This document shows positions 22,994 to 32,176 of a stretch of 38,094 nt of DNA, piece after piece. The position numbers and the translations under genes were made by a program. Position 1 is the first letter of the stretch. The number at the start of each line of letters is the position of its first letter. The notes beneath the pieces are model-generated. The model was not told the DNA's origin and searched no databases. It worked only from the letters and a program-made list of their open reading frames with translations. The DNA comes from Bacteroidales bacterium (GTDB lineage Bacteria > Bacteroidota > Bacteroidia > Bacteroidales > JAADJA01). The stretch covers positions 1 through 38,094 of the forward strand of contig JAFGBL010000082.1 of assembly GCA_016933115.1 (NCBI GenBank). Reading direction: 5' to 3'.

Positions 22994-25690
22994 TTACCCA
23001 CACTTCGAATACCCGCACTCTTTACATACCAGACATCCCTCTTTGTACATCAGGCTGCCTTCGGTATGGCACTCGGGACAGGAGCTTTTGGCATCCAGGG
23101 TGCCATCCGGAATGAATTTTTTCAATGCTCTTACAACGCCGTTTTTCCAGGTATTGATGGATTCGTTATCAAAAGTGAGATTATCCACCAGGTTAATCGC
23201 ATAAGGCAACGGCATTCCGTGGCGCAAAATCCCAGATATCAGTTTGGCATAATTCCAGAACTCTTTATTGAACGACCTTGACAATGCCGGAACATTGATC
23301 CTGTATCCGGCCTTATCAACAAATTCAAAATCATACCTGCTTCTGTCGTTTTCGTCTTTGGTTTTGATGACCCAACCTTCGTTTACCCAGGGTGGGAGAT
23401 AAAATTCGTCAGCCTTACCGGTAAAAATCTCATAAGGTTTTTTATCCATCAGGCCAACAACGGCTATCCATTTTTCATAGTCATTCTGGAACCTCACGAT
23501 CTCAGCGTCCAGGTTTCTGGGACGTTTTGGGGCCTTGGTTTCTTTAAATACCGTCTTTTCCTCTGCTTTATTTTCGTTGCTGATCAATACACCGTCGCGC
23601 GAGCCGTCACGGTAAATGGTCATTCCTTTGCAACCGCTTTCCCAGGCAGTCATGTAAACCTTGCTCACCAGATCTTCGGTTGCATCCTTGGGCAGGTTTA
23701 CAGTGACGCTGATGGAATGATCGACCCATTTTTGAACCTCACCCTGCATCCTTACTTTTTCTACCCAATCCACATCGTTGGAAGTAGCTTTGTAATAAGG
23801 CGACTTTTTAATAATGGGTTGTAATTGTTCATCGGTGTAGGTCTTCACTACTTCAAAATCGTAACCGTTTACCTTTAACCATTCCAGGAATTTCGGGTGA
23901 AATACGTTATATTCTTCCCAGGCATCACCCACATCATCAACAAATGAAATATTTACATCTTTATCGTTAGGATTTACTTTTCGTCTTCTTCTGTAAGAAA
24001 TGAGGTAAACAGGTTCTATTCCTGAAGTTGTCTGGGTGCAAATACTCACACTGCCTGTTGGTGCTATCGTTAGCATGGCAATGTTTCGGCGGCCAACCCG
24101 CTGCATTTTTTCATAAACTTTAGGTGCAGATTCCTTGATCCTTTGAATGAATGGATTATTTTTCTCTTTCTCAATATCAAAAATCGTGAAAGGTCCTCTG
24201 TGTTCAGCCAGGTCAACTGAAGAGCGATATGCTTCTATAGCGAGTAATTTGTGTACCTCTACAGAAAAATCAGTGGCTTCCTTAGTGCCATAGCGGCTTC
24301 CGAGCGCGGCGACCATGTCACCTTCGGCAGTGATGCCGATACCGGTCCTTCTTCCCTGCAAAGCTTTTTCCCTGATATTTTCCCATAAATTTCTCTCAAC
24401 TGCCTTTATTTCCTCTTCTTCCGGGTCCGATTTGATTTTTTCAAGGATAGCATCTACCTTTTCAATTTCCAGGTCGATGATGTCATCCATGATCCGTTGA
24501 GCATAGTGTACATGCCTGGTAAACAGCTCAGAATTAAAACTTGCGTTTTCCGTGAAAGGCTCATCCACGTAGCTGTAAAGGTTGATGGCAAGCAACCTGC
24601 AGCTATCGTAAGGGCACAAGGGAATTTCCCCGCACGGATTGGTTGAAACGGTTTTGAATCCCAGGTCGGAATAGCAATCGGGAACTGCTTCACGCGAAAT
24701 GGTATCCCAGAATAAAATGCCCGGCTCAGCAGATGACCAGGCGTTATGAATGATCTTTTCCCACAATTTACCGGCTTCAATTTCGCGGGTAAATACGGGG
24801 TTGTCCGAATCAATCGGGTATTTTTGAAGGTACGTTTTATTTTCCCTCACCGCTTTCATAAATTCATCATCAATCTTCACGGAAACATTGGCCCCGGTAA
24901 CTTTACCTTTGGCCATTTTTGCATCGATGAATTTTTCTGAATCGGGATGTTTGATGGATATCGTCAGCATGAGGGCACCTCTGCGGCCATCCTGGGCAAC
25001 TTCACGGGTTGAATTGGAATAACGCTCCATAAACGGAACAATTCCGGTAGATGTTAAAGCGCTGTTTTTTACAGGGCTTCCTTCCGGCCTGATGTGGCTC
25101 AGGTCATGACCAACTCCACCCCTGCGTTTCATCAATTGAACCTGCTCCTGGTCAATTTTCAGGATTCCGCCATAGGAATCTGAATCACCCTTGTTTCCGA
25201 TTACAAAACAGTTGGATAGCGAAGATATCTGGAAATCATTTCCGATGCCAGCCATGGGGCCGCCTTGTGGAATGATGTATTTGAAATCTTTGAGTAATTG
25301 GTAAATTTCTTCCTCCGGAAGCGGATTTGGATATTTTTTTTCGATCCTGACAATTTCGGAAGCCAGCCTGCGGTGCATATCATCGGGGGTTTCCTCGTAA
25401 ATATTTCCATCACTGTCTTTCAATGCATATTTATTGATCCAAACATTGGCTGCCAGTTCGTCTCCTTTAAAATACCTTGTAGCCTTTTCTCTGACATGCT
25501 CAATCGGTAATGGTTTTAGGGCTTTTTTAATGGTTCTGGTATCGGTGGGTGCTTCACGTTCGGTTACAATTTGCCGGTCCTCTTCAGGAGGTAACGGACG
25601 CTTGCGTTGGTCAAGCACAGTGTTATATGAATTACCTGTTTCACTGATAGCCTGATCTTTTTCCACGTTAGTAAACAAACTGTCGCTCAT
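22994..25690 (-). CDS. nrdJ: Vitamin B12-dependent (class II) ribonucleoside-diphosphate reductase
   Basis: Reduces ribonucleotides to deoxyribonucleotides with an adenosylcobalamin radical, needing neither oxygen nor a separate radical subunit. The 898-residue protein has a barrel of the RNR large-subunit type. Redox cysteine C161 is in SLSNCFVIG, the catalytic set N351, C353 and E355 in STNPCGEIPL, and the likely second redox cysteine C364 in YDSC. PTGSVSICTQTTSGIEP and GCKGMTIYRDGSRDG are typical of NrdJ. The last 30 residues hold a Cys-rich, zinc-ribbon-like tail (CPECH, then CLVCKECGYSKCG), as in many NrdJ proteins, probably used for re-reduction. No cobalamin riboswitch was seen upstream. 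It ends at the shared terminator at 22943-22965. Confidence 0.95.
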   Translation of the reverse strand: MSDSLFTNVEKDQAISETGNSYNTVLDQRKRPLPPEEDRQIVTEREAPTDTRTIKKALKPLPIEHVREKATRYFKGDELAANVWINKYALKDSDGNIYEETPDDMHRRLASEIVRIEKKYPNPLPEEEIYQLLKDFKYIIPQGGPMAGIGNDFQISSLSNCFVIGNKGDSDSYGGILKIDQEQVQLMKRRGGVGHDLSHIRPEGSPVKNSALTSTGIVPFMERYSNSTREVAQDGRRGALMLTISIKHPDSEKFIDAKMAKGKVTGANVSVKIDDEFMKAVRENKTYLQKYPIDSDNPVFTREIEAGKLWEKIIHNAWSSAEPGILFWDTISREAVPDCYSDLGFKTVSTNPCGEIPLCPYDSCRLLAINLYSYVDEPFTENASFNSELFTRHVHYAQRIMDDIIDLEIEKVDAILEKIKSDPEEEEIKAVERNLWENIREKALQGRRTGIGITAEGDMVAALGSRYGTKEATDFSVEVHKLLAIEAYRSSVDLAEHRGPFTIFDIEKEKNNPFIQRIKESAPKVYEKMQRVGRRNIAMLTIAPTGSVSICTQTTSGIEPVYLISYRRRRKVNPNDKDVNISFVDDVGDAWEEYNVFHPKFLEWLKVNGYDFEVVKTYTDEQLQPIIKKSPYYKATSNDVDWVEKVRMQGEVQKWVDHSISVTVNLPKDATEDLVSKVYMTAWESGCKGMTIYRDGSRDGVLISNENKAEEKTVFKETKAPKRPRNLDAEIVRFQNDYEKWIAVVGLMDKKPYEIFTGKADEFYLPPWVNEGWVIKTKDENDRSRYDFEFVDKAGYRINVPALSRSFNKEFWNYAKLISGILRHGMPLPYAINLVDNLTFDNESINTWKNGVVRALKKFIPDGTLDAKSSCPECHTEGSLMYKEGCLVCKECGYSKCG

Positions 25691-26043
25691 TATCTTCTTT
25701 TTTTCGGGTGATAAAAATGTATTCTGTTGATTTTGCGAAAGATAGTACTATACCCAACCTTAAATTTTCGCTGAGCCAAGATACGACACTTTGAAAAGGT
25801 AATGCAAACCCATTTTTAAACATTAAGTTGTTGAAAAATTCATATATGATTGAATTCAACAATAATAACCCCACATATGTTGATTTATTAACATATTCTT
25901 AATAAAAAATTAAGGTTCGCTTTCCTTTTTAACCGATTGTGCCAAACCGTTGTTAATATTGATTTTTAAGGGAAACAAAATTGATTGATCTCCATTTTTC
26001 TAGAAAAAAGAAACTATTCTTCCTAATAAATTTCGCAATTTTT
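25691..26043. other. Intergenic region upstream of nrdJ
   Basis: No gene seen. On the minus strand TATCTTTC (about 25745-25738) is one base off the -7 consensus and could be the nrdJ promoter. I looked for a B12-box (AGYCMGnAGACCKGCCA type) for a cobalamin riboswitch and found none. The region also holds the dyad TTGTTGAAAAATTCATATATGATTGAATTCAACAA (25830-25862, given here by its ends TTGTTGAA and TTCAACAA), a possible operator. Confidence 0.5.
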
Positions 26044-28152
26044 TTATTCACAAAATTTATTGATTTTTTCCCCTGCCGGAACAAAACCCAACTGGTCTGC
26101 TTTTTTAAAGTCTTCACAATAATTTTTATCCCCCGATTGCAGAAGAACCATACCCCTGAAATAATACGCCGGGCCTACATTCGGATTGAGATCCAGCACT
26201 TTGTCAAAATCTTCTTTGGCCCCTATTAAATCTTGTTTATAGTACTTATCCAATCCTCGGTTCAAATAAGCATCCGTGTAATTTGGATTTATTTCAATTG
26301 CACGGTTATAACTCTCAATTGCTTTGTTAACTTTTCCCAGCCTCGACCAGGCAATGCCCATGTTTGCATATGATTCAGCGTGATCGGGTTCGATCTCAAC
26401 GGCTTTTTTAAAATCCCCAATTGCCAGCTCGTTCTGATTTGAATTGAGCCTGGCAAGCCCCCTGTTAAAAACAGCATTCAAATATCCTGGATTCATCTCA
26501 AGTGCAGTTGTATAATCATTGATTGCATCTTTGAAATTACCCAGGTTGTACTTGGCTGTTCCCCTGTTCGCATAAATTTCAGGTGTGGCTCCCTGCGTCC
26601 TGACTACCCTGTCGAAAAGCCGGATCGCCCCTGAAAAATCACCCGTTTTTAATTTTACATATCCGTAATTGCCCAACAATTTTGGGTCTGAACCATTAGC
26701 AGCAATTGCCTTTTCATAATCTTGTAAGGCTTTATCATACACTTTCATATCTGAATAAACCGCTCCACGGTTTGCGTAAGCTTTATAATCATTTTTTCCC
26801 AACATGATTGCCTGGTTAAAATCATTCAGTGCACCGTTCAAATTTCCCCGGTTTTTCCTAAGGCCTCCGCGATTGGTATAAGCAACTTCTGCATCAGGAT
26901 ATTTATGAATGATATCGGTATAAAATGATTCATCATCGCCCCAAACAGGAATCCGGTTGAATGTTTGAAGAGAGATAAATAAAACATATGCAATAAAAAC
27001 AGCTAGTCCGGTTTTCCCGGATAAATTCCTCAACAGTAAAATCCTTTCGATGCCCATGGCTAACAGTAAAAATAAACCGATGGAGGGCAAATAAGCATAA
27101 CGGTCGGCCATGAGATAGTCACCTGCGGGGACCTCAAATATTTTTAAGAGGAGAAAAATGTTAATTCCAAAAAAAAGCAGGGGAAAGGCCAATTCCTTCT
27201 GTTTATTTTTTATCAGTTTATAAAGCAAAATCAGAAATCCTATGGAAAACAAAAGCGTTAAAATAGAATAAAACAAAAATGCTCCTGATATTTCTCCCGG
27301 ATAAGGATAAAAGCCCGAAAGCCCGATCGGGAACAGCAGTTTGACAATATATAAAATGAAGGCATAACTGCCAAATAAAATCCTTTGTGCAAGGGAGAAA
27401 TGCTCCTGGCTCAAATCCTGCCCCCAGGAACTTTTTTGGGCAAATACAGCAACCACTCCAAAAATGACGGCAATCAGGAAAAATGGAATCTTTTCGAGGA
27501 TGATTTTCCGATCCGCCAATTTCCTTCCATAAAAATAATCCACAGCCGGAAGAGTCACTGCCAAAGAGATAGCCATACTTTTGGAAAGGACCGATATCAG
27601 GAACAATACAAGCGATACAATATAAAAATGAACCTTTTTCAGTTCCAGATAATTTAAATAGGCAATCAATGAAGCCAGAAAAAACATGACGAAAAGCACA
27701 TTTTTTCGTTCCGAAGCCCATGCCACCGATTCGACATGTACGGTACCAATTCCAAACAAAAGTGATGTCAGCAGGGCTATTCCGGGGTTTTTTCGCCTGA
27801 AAAGGAGATTCACAAACCAGAAAACTAGAAATACATTAATTAAATGTATGACCAGGTTTGTCAAATGGTAAACCTTTGGGTTCAAACCTCCGACCAAATA
27901 ATCAAAGGACAGGGAAATCAGAGTGATCGGGTGGTAATGGCCGTCGTAATAAATGGTGAAAAGGTGCAGGATATTACTTTGGCTGAAATCATTAATTTTC
28001 GGGTTTTCCAGGATATAGCGGTCATCATCCCAGGTTTTCAGGAAATCATTCTGAAACAAGGGGATATAAACCAGAAAAGTGAAAACCACGATGGCAATAA
28101 GAAATAACCATTGTTTTTGCTTCGACGCTTGTAAAGATTTATACTCCACCAT
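26044..28152 (-). CDS. TMTC-like GT-C membrane glycosyltransferase with TPR tail
   Basis: A 702-residue protein: membrane part about 1-400 with roughly ten hydrophobic segments, then about eight TPR repeats (about 415-690). The first outer loop carries W41-D42-D43-D44 followed by RYILENP, the acidic loop expected of GT-C transferases. It is followed by HPITLISLSFDYLVGGLNP, VHVESVAWASERKNVL and MADRYAYLPSIGLF. These match the layout of TMTC O-mannosyltransferases of eukaryotes and their bacterial homologs, which use lipid-linked sugar donors. Neither donor nor acceptor can be set from sequence. The TPR units are regular (YANRGAVYSDMKVYDKALQDY type). It stands alone, with a possible -7 box at 28175-28182. 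Confidence 0.75.
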   Translation of the reverse strand: MVEYKSLQASKQKQWLFLIAIVVFTFLVYIPLFQNDFLKTWDDDRYILENPKINDFSQSNILHLFTIYYDGHYHPITLISLSFDYLVGGLNPKVYHLTNLVIHLINVFLVFWFVNLLFRRKNPGIALLTSLLFGIGTVHVESVAWASERKNVLFVMFFLASLIAYLNYLELKKVHFYIVSLVLFLISVLSKSMAISLAVTLPAVDYFYGRKLADRKIILEKIPFFLIAVIFGVVAVFAQKSSWGQDLSQEHFSLAQRILFGSYAFILYIVKLLFPIGLSGFYPYPGEISGAFLFYSILTLLFSIGFLILLYKLIKNKQKELAFPLLFFGINIFLLLKIFEVPAGDYLMADRYAYLPSIGLFLLLAMGIERILLLRNLSGKTGLAVFIAYVLFISLQTFNRIPVWGDDESFYTDIIHKYPDAEVAYTNRGGLRKNRGNLNGALNDFNQAIMLGKNDYKAYANRGAVYSDMKVYDKALQDYEKAIAANGSDPKLLGNYGYVKLKTGDFSGAIRLFDRVVRTQGATPEIYANRGTAKYNLGNFKDAINDYTTALEMNPGYLNAVFNRGLARLNSNQNELAIGDFKKAVEIEPDHAESYANMGIAWSRLGKVNKAIESYNRAIEINPNYTDAYLNRGLDKYYKQDLIGAKEDFDKVLDLNPNVGPAYYFRGMVLLQSGDKNYCEDFKKADQLGFVPAGEKINKFCE

Positions 28153-28174
28153 TAAGAATGCATATTGAAGAGGT

Positions 28175-28182
28175 CAAAGATA
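28175..28182 (-). promoter_or_regulatory. Possible -7 box of the TMTC-like gene
   Basis: TATCTTTG on the minus strand fits TAnnTTTG, 22 bp before the ATG at 28152. No -33 element is recognised. Confidence 0.4.
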
Positions 28183-28191
28183 ATATGTTCC

Positions 28192-28233
28192 TTAAAAACC
28201 GAGGATGAGGCTGAAATAAAAAAACAGGGGATC
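28192..28233 (-). pseudogene. Relic of an outer-membrane protein C-terminus
   Basis: Reading the minus strand into the TAA at 28192-28194 gives DPLFFYFSLILGF and stop. The intact barrel gene 400 bp away ends PSVFYFSLSLDF and stop, and the nucleotide runs around both stops also match (AAATAAAAAA and GAGGCTGA blocks on the plus strand). An in-frame TAG lies directly upstream, and no further coding match is seen. It looks like the remaining tip of a second copy of that gene or of a similar barrel gene. Confidence 0.5.
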
Positions 28234-28257
28234 CTATCGACACAGGCCTTCTGACCA

Positions 28258-28600
28258 GTTTTAAGGTCTGAAGGATTTAGGGTACAAGATGCTTCACTTC
28301 GTTCAGCATGTCAATCAATTAATGGGCTTATCGTTTATTTTTTTTTGTCATTCTGAGCAGAGCGAAGCAATCCCTATACTTATTTTTTAAGCAAATTGCC
28401 TGCCTGTCGCCAGCAGGGGTTAGGCTGGATTTATGAAATATTTTATTTACAAGGGCCGGCGCTCACCCTTCGAGGCTGAGCGCCTCAGGGTGTCCACCGC
28501 TTTTGGTACTGTCTTCAAAATGAATGTTCCGTTTTTTTTGTCGCTAGAAGTAATAGCGTCCGAAGGACTCCTTTGGGTAAGAATCTCCTTTAAGTTGCTT
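28258..28600. repeat. Cluster of short palindromic (REP-like) elements
   Basis: Gene-free DNA with several GC-richer dyads. These are ATGCT-N11-AGCAT at 28289-28309, TTCTGAGCAGAGCGAAGCAATC at about 28351-28371 (a widespread intergenic motif type), CCTGCCTGTCGCCAGCAGG at 28399-28417, and CCGAAGGA-C-TCCTTTGG at 28560-28576. The strongest hairpin is listed separately at 28464-28492. The base composition differs from the AT-rich intergenic regions elsewhere. These look like dispersed, non-coding palindromic repeats; only one example of each is in this window. Confidence 0.55.
28464..28492. repeat. Imperfect GC-rich hairpin
   Basis: CACCC...GGGTG outer pairs and GAGGC...GCCTC inner pairs, with a small internal bulge and a TGAGC loop. 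It fits the shape of a bacterial REP-type palindrome; a terminator is less likely, since no T-run follows. Confidence 0.6.
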
Positions 28601-28642
28601 GGGGTTGTAGAGACATAGACCTATGAATAATAGATTCATTGA

Positions 28643-31600
28643 TTAAAAATCGAGGCTGAGACTGAAATAAAAAACGGATGGCTGAACTTCCATATCCTCA
28701 ACTCCCCAGGCCAGGTCGGCCCGGATAAAATAGCCCAGCAAGCGGGTTCTGGCACCAAAACCAAATCCGCCCACAATCGGCTCCTTTTGCACTTTAACGG
28801 TAATGTTCAGGGGTGATTGCCGAACAACTCTTGTATACAAATAATTGTCGTCGGAAAAGGGTTGCAGGCCTGTCCACGCCGTTCCCACATCACCAAAGCC
28901 CACTACCTGAAAATTGTTTAAGAAATCGGATTTGATCGGATGCTTTGCAAAATACCTGAAAACCGGGAACCGAAGTTCACTGTTGAACACGGCAAAACTA
29001 TTTCCATTCCTGATATTTTGGTCAAAACCGCGCATATTAGTGGCAAGGGTCTGGTAAGCATAATTTTGTTCCCTGTCGATGGGTGTGTTTTGGTTGAACC
29101 GTGGGAACAACCAGTTATCGACACCACCCATGTAATAGATCAGTTTATTGTTTCCCAGGGACGTACTTGTTGCAAAGCGGTTGGCCCAAATAAACACCCG
29201 GTGGATACGCTGGTAATTCCTGAAATCGAATCCCAAAACCGCCAGGTTCTGTCCCCTTTGATCGACCAGTTCATAGTATTCGCCGAAAATTTTGAAACGG
29301 GTTCCATAATAAAGGTTCAGACCCAAATCCTTGGTGTTATCAAAAATAAACTCACCTTTGGCTCCCACCCAGTTCCTGAATTCATTGGGCCTGGCCAGGT
29401 TGAAGGCATCGGTGGAAAGATAAACGCCCATTTCGTTTCGGTAGGAGGCAGTTCCCTTGATGGCCATCACTTCATTGAATGGCCAGCTTGCAACATAAAA
29501 AAGTTCATGCGAATAAACCCGGATAATGTTGTTGTAATCTCCATAATTTTCAATGGATTGACGATGGAAGACTATCTCCTTATCCAGCCTTTTCCTGAGG
29601 TTGGCATAGCTGAACAGATATTCATTGTTGGACAAATTCAGGTTTAACCTCACCCCTCCTGTGATCCGGTAATCCTCAAGCAGGTCGGTAACGCCGATCT
29701 TGAACAATGCATTGAATCCGGGATTGAGAAATATCGGAGAACTTCCGCCTGTGAAGGGTTGGTACATTTGGTTCAGGAACGAAAAATCGATCTGGGTAAC
29801 AATTTCATTGATAAAATATTCCACGTTGTAATTCAATCTCTTTGGGGGTTCTTCTTTTTCATCCTTTTTCTGGCCGGGCAGCGGAACATCCAACAATGTA
29901 TATTTCCAGTTTTTATCGGTCGTAATAAAATCCTGCCTCTTAAACTGATAATTGTTTATGTCGATTTTTTCACCCTCTTTTATCGAATCTTCAGAGATAA
30001 TTTCCTGTAAAGCCTCACTTTGCCGAACAGTAGAAAATCCTCTTTGTTTTTGGGACTTGATCACGCCTTGCTTCAATTCCTCACCTTCACCCTGTTCTTT
30101 AACCTGGCCAAACAAATTAACCAGTTCTTCCATGTACAGGGTATTTTCCAATTTAACAGGAATATGAGATTCGGGAGGAACCATGTCATAAACCTGCATC
30201 CGGTATTTTTCATCCTTGTATATGATCTGGGCAAATTTGAACGTTTCGGGTACTACATCCTGATCGAGGATATTGCGTGGATAATCGGTTATGGGAAACG
30301 ACCGGGTATAGTACCTGTAATGGGTAGTTGTATCGATAAAGCTGATGGCACTGTCGAACCTTCCGATGAACCGGTTGTAAATCCCGTTTTTATCACTCAG
30401 GTAGGTGATGTAATTATTTTCATATTCCATGGGCTGGATCTCATTGACAAGAGGTGTTTCGGTCACCCTCCGCATCACGTTGTCAGGATTCTTGAAATTA
30501 TACAGGAACAGGTCATATCGCTTCTGGATTTTACCAGGGTCGTACTCTTCATCAAATCGAATGGTGTCGCTGATCCGGTTGGAACTGAAAATAATTTTAC
30601 CCGAATTATCGATAAATCTGGGATAAAGGTCATCGTAGTGGTCCTTGGTAATTTGGGTGTACGAGTTCGATCCGATATCATAAACAAAAATATCTGACTG
30701 ACCTCGCTGAACTGCTGACATGACCAGGCTAAGCCCGTCATCTGAATAAGCCATATCAAGGACTTTTTCGAACTGGAAAAGGATGACCCGCTCAAATTTC
30801 TTCTCATCCAGAAGATAATAATACATATAAATTTCTCCTTTCCGCTCGACCAAAATAGCCAGTATCCTTCCTGTGGGATGCCATGCCAGCAATGGATAGG
30901 AATAATCAATTTTTTCCTCCAGCCTGAAACCGGCTTTCATCAGCTTCTTTTTCCTGCCGGTGTTCAGATCCTTCATAAATACTTTATATTGCCCTGCCCT
31001 GTTATAGGTATAAGCAATTTTATTTCCATCCGGGCTCAACCTCATCCGGTTGTAAACAAAATCTTTCTTTACTTTCTTCAGGACTGACTCTTCCGGGAAT
31101 TCGCGTGAGTTTTCGAACTGACTGTATCTTTCGCGGTAATAATCCAGGGCTTCTTTTTGAAGATTTTTGAACGAAATTCCCAAAATGTATAAAAATCCGC
31201 TTTCGAGCCTCCTGCTTACCTTGGCCATGTATATGATATTGGAAATGGATGACTCTCCGTATTTTTTGGCAATATAGCGCCAAAAGGCGTGGCCTGCATA
31301 CCTTGCTTCATCACCGGTAAGCTGGTTGAATTTATCAAACCGACCTGATATGATTCCATCCCGAACGTAATTATCAATGGTCGTACTCCAGTCTTCTGAA
31401 ATCATGGAAACCAGGCCGTTCATATACCAGTCGGGGAAAGGGAAAAGTGATGTATTTTTAATTTGTGAGCCGATGGAGCTTCCATAAAGTAACTGATTGA
31501 CGATGGATTGAGCGATACCTGCCCGAATTTGTTGGTCAAAATTTTCGTGGCTTCCATCAAAATAGAGAAATACCTTTTTGCCGATGATGTGTGTAACTCC

Positions 31601-31981
31601 ACCGGTATTGTATCTTTCGTTCTGGATCAGGCCTATATTGCTCTGCTTTAGGTCGGTCAGGTTGTTGAAAACGATGAATTGAATTTTATCATCCAGGCCG
31701 GTATCCAGTTTGTCTTCTACTTCATCCAGAACCTGTTCGGCGTACTCGGCTGTGTATAGTGCCAATTCCTTCCCACCCAGGTAAAAATAAATATCGTATT
31801 TTTCGAATTTGTAAAAAGTCCACAAAAACTCTTTATACTGAACCCGGTTTTTACCGAAATTCATTTGAGAACCATTATAAAACTGGGTAAACGAATCAAA
31901 ATGAAACGCCATCAAAATCAAGGATAGCAAGAGAAGCCTCCTGACCCATTTACCGATAGCTGATAATCCTTCCCTATGCAT
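28643..31981 (-). CDS. Outer-membrane barrel protein with TolB-like propeller
   Basis: A 1112-residue exported protein. Residues 1-33 are a signal peptide (LLLLSLILMAFHFDSFTQ). Residues about 45-290 recall a peptidase-MA-like (gluzincin) domain, but where HExxH is expected it has RAGIAQ (153-158), and PDWYMNGLVSMI (183-194) replaces the usual W-x-x-EG helix; it should be inactive. Residues about 295-640 are PD40/TolB-type propeller repeats (LSPDGNKIAYTYNRAG, WHPTGRILAILVERKG, ISFSSN-like blades). From about 745 to the end it reads as an Omp85/surface-antigen type barrel with alternating strands and a terminal Phe (YFSLSLDF). Such chains are found in Bacteroidota, but their function is unknown. 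It stands alone, with no close promoter seen. Confidence 0.75.
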   Translation of the reverse strand: MHREGLSAIGKWVRRLLLLSLILMAFHFDSFTQFYNGSQMNFGKNRVQYKEFLWTFYKFEKYDIYFYLGGKELALYTAEYAEQVLDEVEDKLDTGLDDKIQFIVFNNLTDLKQSNIGLIQNERYNTGGVTHIIGKKVFLYFDGSHENFDQQIRAGIAQSIVNQLLYGSSIGSQIKNTSLFPFPDWYMNGLVSMISEDWSTTIDNYVRDGIISGRFDKFNQLTGDEARYAGHAFWRYIAKKYGESSISNIIYMAKVSRRLESGFLYILGISFKNLQKEALDYYRERYSQFENSREFPEESVLKKVKKDFVYNRMRLSPDGNKIAYTYNRAGQYKVFMKDLNTGRKKKLMKAGFRLEEKIDYSYPLLAWHPTGRILAILVERKGEIYMYYYLLDEKKFERVILFQFEKVLDMAYSDDGLSLVMSAVQRGQSDIFVYDIGSNSYTQITKDHYDDLYPRFIDNSGKIIFSSNRISDTIRFDEEYDPGKIQKRYDLFLYNFKNPDNVMRRVTETPLVNEIQPMEYENNYITYLSDKNGIYNRFIGRFDSAISFIDTTTHYRYYTRSFPITDYPRNILDQDVVPETFKFAQIIYKDEKYRMQVYDMVPPESHIPVKLENTLYMEELVNLFGQVKEQGEGEELKQGVIKSQKQRGFSTVRQSEALQEIISEDSIKEGEKIDINNYQFKRQDFITTDKNWKYTLLDVPLPGQKKDEKEEPPKRLNYNVEYFINEIVTQIDFSFLNQMYQPFTGGSSPIFLNPGFNALFKIGVTDLLEDYRITGGVRLNLNLSNNEYLFSYANLRKRLDKEIVFHRQSIENYGDYNNIIRVYSHELFYVASWPFNEVMAIKGTASYRNEMGVYLSTDAFNLARPNEFRNWVGAKGEFIFDNTKDLGLNLYYGTRFKIFGEYYELVDQRGQNLAVLGFDFRNYQRIHRVFIWANRFATSTSLGNNKLIYYMGGVDNWLFPRFNQNTPIDREQNYAYQTLATNMRGFDQNIRNGNSFAVFNSELRFPVFRYFAKHPIKSDFLNNFQVVGFGDVGTAWTGLQPFSDDNYLYTRVVRQSPLNITVKVQKEPIVGGFGFGARTRLLGYFIRADLAWGVEDMEVQPSVFYFSLSLDF

Positions 31982-32176
31982 ATTTTTAAACCGGAGGAAA
32001 TATAGAAACCAATATGCTAAATTAACATTTATTAAAAGATGATATTGTTTAAAACGCCTGAAAATTACAAAGGTTTAGTGATTTGGGCAAATTTATTTGA
32101 TTTAAGTACACAGCCAGGATTAAGGTACTAACCCAAAAATCCAAAAACTGAACTCAACTTAGAACTTTGAAACTTT

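Noticed and set aside
25691-26043. Cobalamin riboswitch upstream of the B12-dependent reductase
   Set aside because: Expected by function, but no B12-box-like sequence or suitable stem was found on the minus strand.
28399-28419. Insertion-sequence end
   Set aside because: No transposase frame or matching opposite end was found nearby; better explained as a dispersed palindrome.
28433-28618. 61-codon frame in the palindrome cluster
   Set aside because: Made entirely of palindromic repeat sequence, with no conserved features.
28940-29647. Long plus-strand frame (235 codons) opposite the barrel gene
   Set aside because: It is the antisense shadow of a strongly supported coding frame and shows no motif of its own; 30020-30697 was rejected for the same reason.
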